The notes under the pieces: generated by a model
Seen by the model: the letters and a program-made list of their open reading frames with translations, nothing else
Told to the model about the DNA's origin: nothing
The model's database searches: none
From: Verrucomicrobiota bacterium
GTDB taxonomy: Bacteria > Verrucomicrobiota > Verrucomicrobiia > Limisphaerales > UBA1100
DNA length: 8,133 bases
Assembly (NCBI GenBank): GCA_028872645.1
Contig: JAPKDK010000123.1
Coordinates: 1-8,133, forward strand
Direction: 5' to 3'
Part shown: positions 5,925 through 8,133 of the stretch, piece by piece
Position numbering within the stretch: the stretch's first letter is position 1
How the letters are laid out: every line of letters begins with the position of its first letter
Program-made: the position numbers and the translations under genes

Positions 5925-5942
5925 CCTCTGTGTCTTTGTGGT
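5874..5942. repeat. Palindromic repeat forming the pabB 3' end and convergent junction
   Basis: Arms 5874-5900 and 5916-5942 are complementary at 24 of 27 positions (outer 16 and inner 8 perfect) around a 15-base loop. The left arm and loop encode the last 16 PabB residues; the pabB TGA lies in the right arm. The element fills the whole gap between convergent pabB and carB and could act as a bidirectional transcription end. Repeats with ACCACAAAGACACAGA-type arms recur in many environmental bacterial genomes. Confidence 0.82.
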
Positions 5943-5947
5943 GAAAA

Positions 5948-7720
5948 TCAATGAAACTCCTGCACCGTCCGCACGCCGTAACCGGATTTTTTGATGGCGC
6001 GGATTCCGTTCACCGCCGCCTTGGCGCTGCTCATGGTGGTCATAATGGGTATACCGGAGTAGACGGCGGTGGTGCGGATTTGCACTTCATCGCTGCGCGG
6101 CACTTCGCCGGTAGGGGTGTTGATGACGAGTTGCAACTCATTATTCTTTAGCAAATCCAGCGAGTTCGGGCGGCCTTCGGCGAGCTTGTTTACGCGCTCC
6201 ACTTTTAGCCCCGCCTCCTCGATGACCTTCGCCGTGCCGCCGGTGGCGACCAACTCGAATCCGAGTTCCACAAATCCCTTCGCCAACGCGGGCACTTCGG
6301 CTTTGTGCGCATCACTGACGCTGATGAACACTTTACCCTCCAATGGCAATGGCGTGTTGGCAGCCATTTGGCTTTTGGCATAGGCCACGCCGAGGTCGGC
6401 ATCGAGGCCCATCACCTCGCCGGTGGATCGCATCTCGGGGCTCAAAATAATGTCCTGCCCGACGAATTTATTAAACGGAAACACCGACTCTTTCACCGCC
6501 CAATACTTCGGCCAAATTTCCTCCGTGAACCCCAAGTCGTTGAGCTTCGCGCCGGCCATCACTTGCGCGGCGAGTTTGGCGAGCGGCACGCCGATGGCTT
6601 TGCTGACAAACGGAATCGTCCGCGACGCGCGCGGGTTGACCTCCAGCACATAAACAATCTCGTCCTTTACCGCGTACTGCACATTCATCAGGCCGGTGAC
6701 CTCCAGCTCGGCGGCCATCGCGTGGGTGTACTCGCGCATCGTATCGATGGCCGATTGCGAAAGCTCGTGCGGCGGCAGCACCATCGCCGCGTCGCCCGAG
6801 TGCACGCCGGCAAACTCCACGTGCTCAAGCATCCCACCGATGACAAACGTACCGTTCTTGGCATCAGCGATGCAGTCCACATCCACCTCTGTAGCGTCTT
6901 CCAGAAATTTATCCACCAGCACCGGCCGCTCCGGCGACGCCTCCACCGCGTGCTGCATATAATGGCGCAATTCGGTATCCGAATACACAATCTGCATTGC
7001 GCGCCCACCGAGCACAAACGACGGCCGCACCAGCACGGGATAATCCAGCTTGTGCGCGGCAGCCAGCGCTTCCTCTTCGTTGGTAGCGAGGCCGTTGGGC
7101 GGCTGCGGGATGTTCAGCTTGTGCAGCATCGCGGAAAACATTTCGCGATCCTCCGCGCGCTCGATGCTTTGCGGGCTCGTGCCCAGAATGTTTACGCCAT
7201 TGGCCTGCAAATCAAGCGCGAGATTCAGCGGCGTCTGCCCGCCGAACTGCGCAATGACGCCCCAGCATTTTTCACGCTCATAAATGTGCAACACATCCTC
7301 GAGCGTGAGCGGTTCAAAAAACAATTTGTCGCTCGTGTCGTAATCGGTGGAAACTGTTTCCGGATTCGAATTCACCATCAACGTCTCGAACCCATCCTCC
7401 TTCAGCGCGAACGCCGCGTGCACGCAGCAGTAATCGAATTCAATCCCCTGCCCAATCCGATTCGGACCACCGCCGAGAATCATCACCTTCTTGCGGTCGG
7501 TAGGATTTATCTCGTCATCGCCGCGGTCGTACGTGGAATAGTAATATGGTGTGTACGCCTCGAACTCCGCTGCGCACGTATCCACCAGCCGATAGCTCGG
7601 CACCAGCCCCGCCGCCTTGCGCTCCGCCCGCACTTCATCCTCCGAGCGCCCCGTGAGATGCGCAATCTGCCGGTCCGAAAACCCGTAAGCCTTCGCCTTC
7701 GTCAATAGTTCCAAATCCAT
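5948..7720 (-). CDS. carB: Carbamoyl-phosphate synthase large subunit, C-terminal half only (split CarB)
   Basis: The 590 residues align with roughly the second half of the ~1070-residue CarB. Residues 1-70 are the end of the oligomerisation domain (Val-Asp-Thr-Cys-Ala-Ala-Glu-Phe at 46-53). Residues 78-190 are the pre-ATP-grasp region (Gly-Gly-Gly-Pro-Asn-Arg-Ile-Gly-Gln-Gly 83-92). The second ATP-grasp domain is about 195-385 (Arg-Pro-Ser-Phe-Val-Leu-Gly-Gly-Arg 232-240; Glu-Val-Asn-Pro-Arg 360-364). The allosteric MGS-like domain is about 460-580. Known for the family: this half phosphorylates carbamate to carbamoyl phosphate for pyrimidine and arginine synthesis; the N-terminal half and CarA must come from elsewhere. 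No remnant of the N-half lies upstream (7721-7989). The frame is intact and has a clear ATG but no good ribosome site. Split CarB is known in Methanocaldococcus and Aquifex. A truncated relic is the alternative, but the motifs are all conserved. Confidence 0.93.
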   Translation of the reverse strand: MDLELLTKAKAYGFSDRQIAHLTGRSEDEVRAERKAAGLVPSYRLVDTCAAEFEAYTPYYYSTYDRGDDEINPTDRKKVMILGGGPNRIGQGIEFDYCCVHAAFALKEDGFETLMVNSNPETVSTDYDTSDKLFFEPLTLEDVLHIYEREKCWGVIAQFGGQTPLNLALDLQANGVNILGTSPQSIERAEDREMFSAMLHKLNIPQPPNGLATNEEEALAAAHKLDYPVLVRPSFVLGGRAMQIVYSDTELRHYMQHAVEASPERPVLVDKFLEDATEVDVDCIADAKNGTFVIGGMLEHVEFAGVHSGDAAMVLPPHELSQSAIDTMREYTHAMAAELEVTGLMNVQYAVKDEIVYVLEVNPRASRTIPFVSKAIGVPLAKLAAQVMAGAKLNDLGFTEEIWPKYWAVKESVFPFNKFVGQDIILSPEMRSTGEVMGLDADLGVAYAKSQMAANTPLPLEGKVFISVSDAHKAEVPALAKGFVELGFELVATGGTAKVIEEAGLKVERVNKLAEGRPNSLDLLKNNELQLVINTPTGEVPRSDEVQIRTTAVYSGIPIMTTMSSAKAAVNGIRAIKKSGYGVRTVQEFH

Positions 7721-7740
7721 AAATTGCCGTGGCAGTTAAA

Positions 7741-7780
7741 CTCAAGGCAAGGAACCGACGCAAGCCTTGCGTGAATTGAG
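7741..7780 (-). promoter_or_regulatory. carB leader with two competing hairpins
   Basis: On the minus strand, 20 bases before the carB ATG, the leader can form CGCAA/TTGCG (7759-7763 with 7767-7771, triloop), or alternatively GCAAGG/CCTTGC (7747-7752 with 7765-7770) extended by CTCAA/TTGAG (7741-7745 with 7776-7780). The two foldings share bases and exclude each other, as in attenuators. The role is inferred only. Confidence 0.4.
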
Positions 7781-7800
7781 TTGTCCATTAATTGCCCAAA

Positions 7801-7817
7801 ACCCTCAGATGGAGGGT
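7801..7817 (-). terminator. Weak terminator-like hairpin after the FGE-like gene
   Basis: A perfect 6-bp stem ACCCTC/GAGGGT with loop of five bases is followed on the minus strand by three further T (four counting the last stem base). It lies between the FGE-like gene and carB. The stem and T-run are short, so read-through is likely. Confidence 0.3.
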
Positions 7818-7858
7818 CTATTTGAGTAGGGACACGCTGCGAGTGCCCACAGAAGCGC

Positions 7859-7927
7859 GGAAGCGAGTCCTTGATGAGACGATTTTTTGTGGCGTGGCGT
7901 GGGGAAATTTTTCGCAGGCTCGCTTCC
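7859..7927. repeat. Inverted repeat in the carB-FGE intergenic region
   Basis: GGAAGCGAG (7859-7867) and CTCGCTTCC (7919-7927) are perfect complements 51 bases apart. Just left, GGGACAC and GTGCCC (7830-7849) form a further stem with one bulge. The interior has a T6 run and a GTGGC tandem. It looks like a compact, possibly dispersed non-coding element; no reading frame is evident. Confidence 0.45.
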
Positions 7928-7939
7928 CTCGCCTAGAAG

Positions 7940-7967
7940 GGTTGAGGTTCAAGCATTAAGGTTCAAG
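7940..7967 (-). repeat. Heptamer repeat related to that in der
   Basis: On the minus strand four consecutive 7-bp units read CTTGAAC, CTTAATG, CTTGAAC, CTCAACC. Period, C-start and AAC ending match the der linker array at 2711-2745, including the deviating second unit. Confidence 0.5.
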
Positions 7968-7989
7968 GAGGCAAGGCCATAAGCTAACC

Positions 7990-8133
7990 TCACCCACCGG
8001 AACCACCCACCAACACACACCGAAAGCCGGCGAAGTAGTAGTACCGATAAACGGGCGAGTCGAATTGGCGGTAGGACGATAACAGGAAGCTGGGATCGCC
8101 GTTGCCCCAAGACGCACCGCGCAACACACGGCC
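7990..8133 (-). CDS. FGE-sulfatase (SUMF1-like) domain protein, C-terminal end, runs off the window
   Basis: Only the last 47 residues plus stop are present; the frame is open to the right edge and has no start here. Seen: Arg-Val-Leu-Arg-Gly-Ala-Ser-Trp at 2-9 of the fragment, Ser-Ser-Tyr-Arg (19-22), and Gly-Phe-Arg-Cys-Val (36-40). These are the closing signature of the formylglycine-generating-enzyme/EgtB/PvdO fold (PF03781). The protein ends with a short Gly-rich tail. Many such proteins in Verrucomicrobia are not sulfatase activators and are of unknown role; some are ligand-binding domains, and some are targets of diversity-generating retroelements. The loop between Trp9 and Gly36 is rich in Tyr, Phe, Ser and Asp. 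Transcription is toward carB, with a 269-base gap. Confidence 0.85.
   Translation of the reverse strand, partial: GRVLRGASWGNGDPSFLLSSYRQFDSPVYRYYYFAGFRCVLVGGSGG

Noticed and set aside
6305..7708. 467-codon open frame on the plus strand opposite carB
   Set aside because: It is the antisense shadow of carB: no recognisable domains, His/Arg-rich composition typical of reversed GC-biased codons, and carB motifs on the other strand are unambiguous.

Overview
The window looks like bacterial chromosome of moderate to high GC. The gene style, weak Shine-Dalgarno sites, palindromic and heptamer repeats running into coding sequence, a long Der GTPase, and an FGE-sulfatase paralogue together suggest Verrucomicrobiota (Limisphaerales/Pedosphaera-like). 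That assignment rests on general resemblance and was not searched.

Layout. (1) 50-394 encodes a small exported, probably lipid-anchored protein with a pseudopilin-like tail. (2) 412-1702 is a probable integrated mini-island: a decayed 3' half of tRNA-Asp lies at 412-459, the intact tRNA-Asp(GUC) lies on the minus strand at 1654-1730, and the roughly 1.2 kb between them holds a single AT-richer gene (563-1495). That gene encodes an Mrr-like N-terminal domain joined to a NucS-like PD-(D/E)XK nuclease. No integrase is present. (3) 1731-2047 is a structured intergenic stretch between two divergent tRNA genes. It has a 15-bp hairpin arm, an exact anti-Shine-Dalgarno sequence on the minus strand, and a possible 31-codon reading frame on the plus strand. 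(4) tRNA-Glu(UUC), with a recognisable promoter, is followed by der (ribosome assembly GTPase), a LOG-family phosphoribohydrolase and pabB (folate pathway), all on the plus strand; LOG and pabB overlap at TGATG. (5) Facing pabB on the minus strand is a stand-alone C-terminal half of carbamoyl-phosphate synthase large subunit (split carB), with a structured leader. (6) 7721-7989 is rich in palindromes and heptamer repeats. (7) 7990-8133 is the C-terminal end of an FGE-sulfatase domain protein running off the right edge.

The der, LOG, pabB and carB genes are housekeeping genes of translation, nucleotide and folate metabolism. The most interesting signals are the integrase-less one-gene defence island in tRNA-Asp; palindromic elements that have become protein sequence in pabB (24 codons in frame mid-gene, and the last 16 residues); a 7-bp-period repeat inside the der linker that recurs near the right end; the split carB; and the hypermutable-looking C-terminus of the FGE-like protein.
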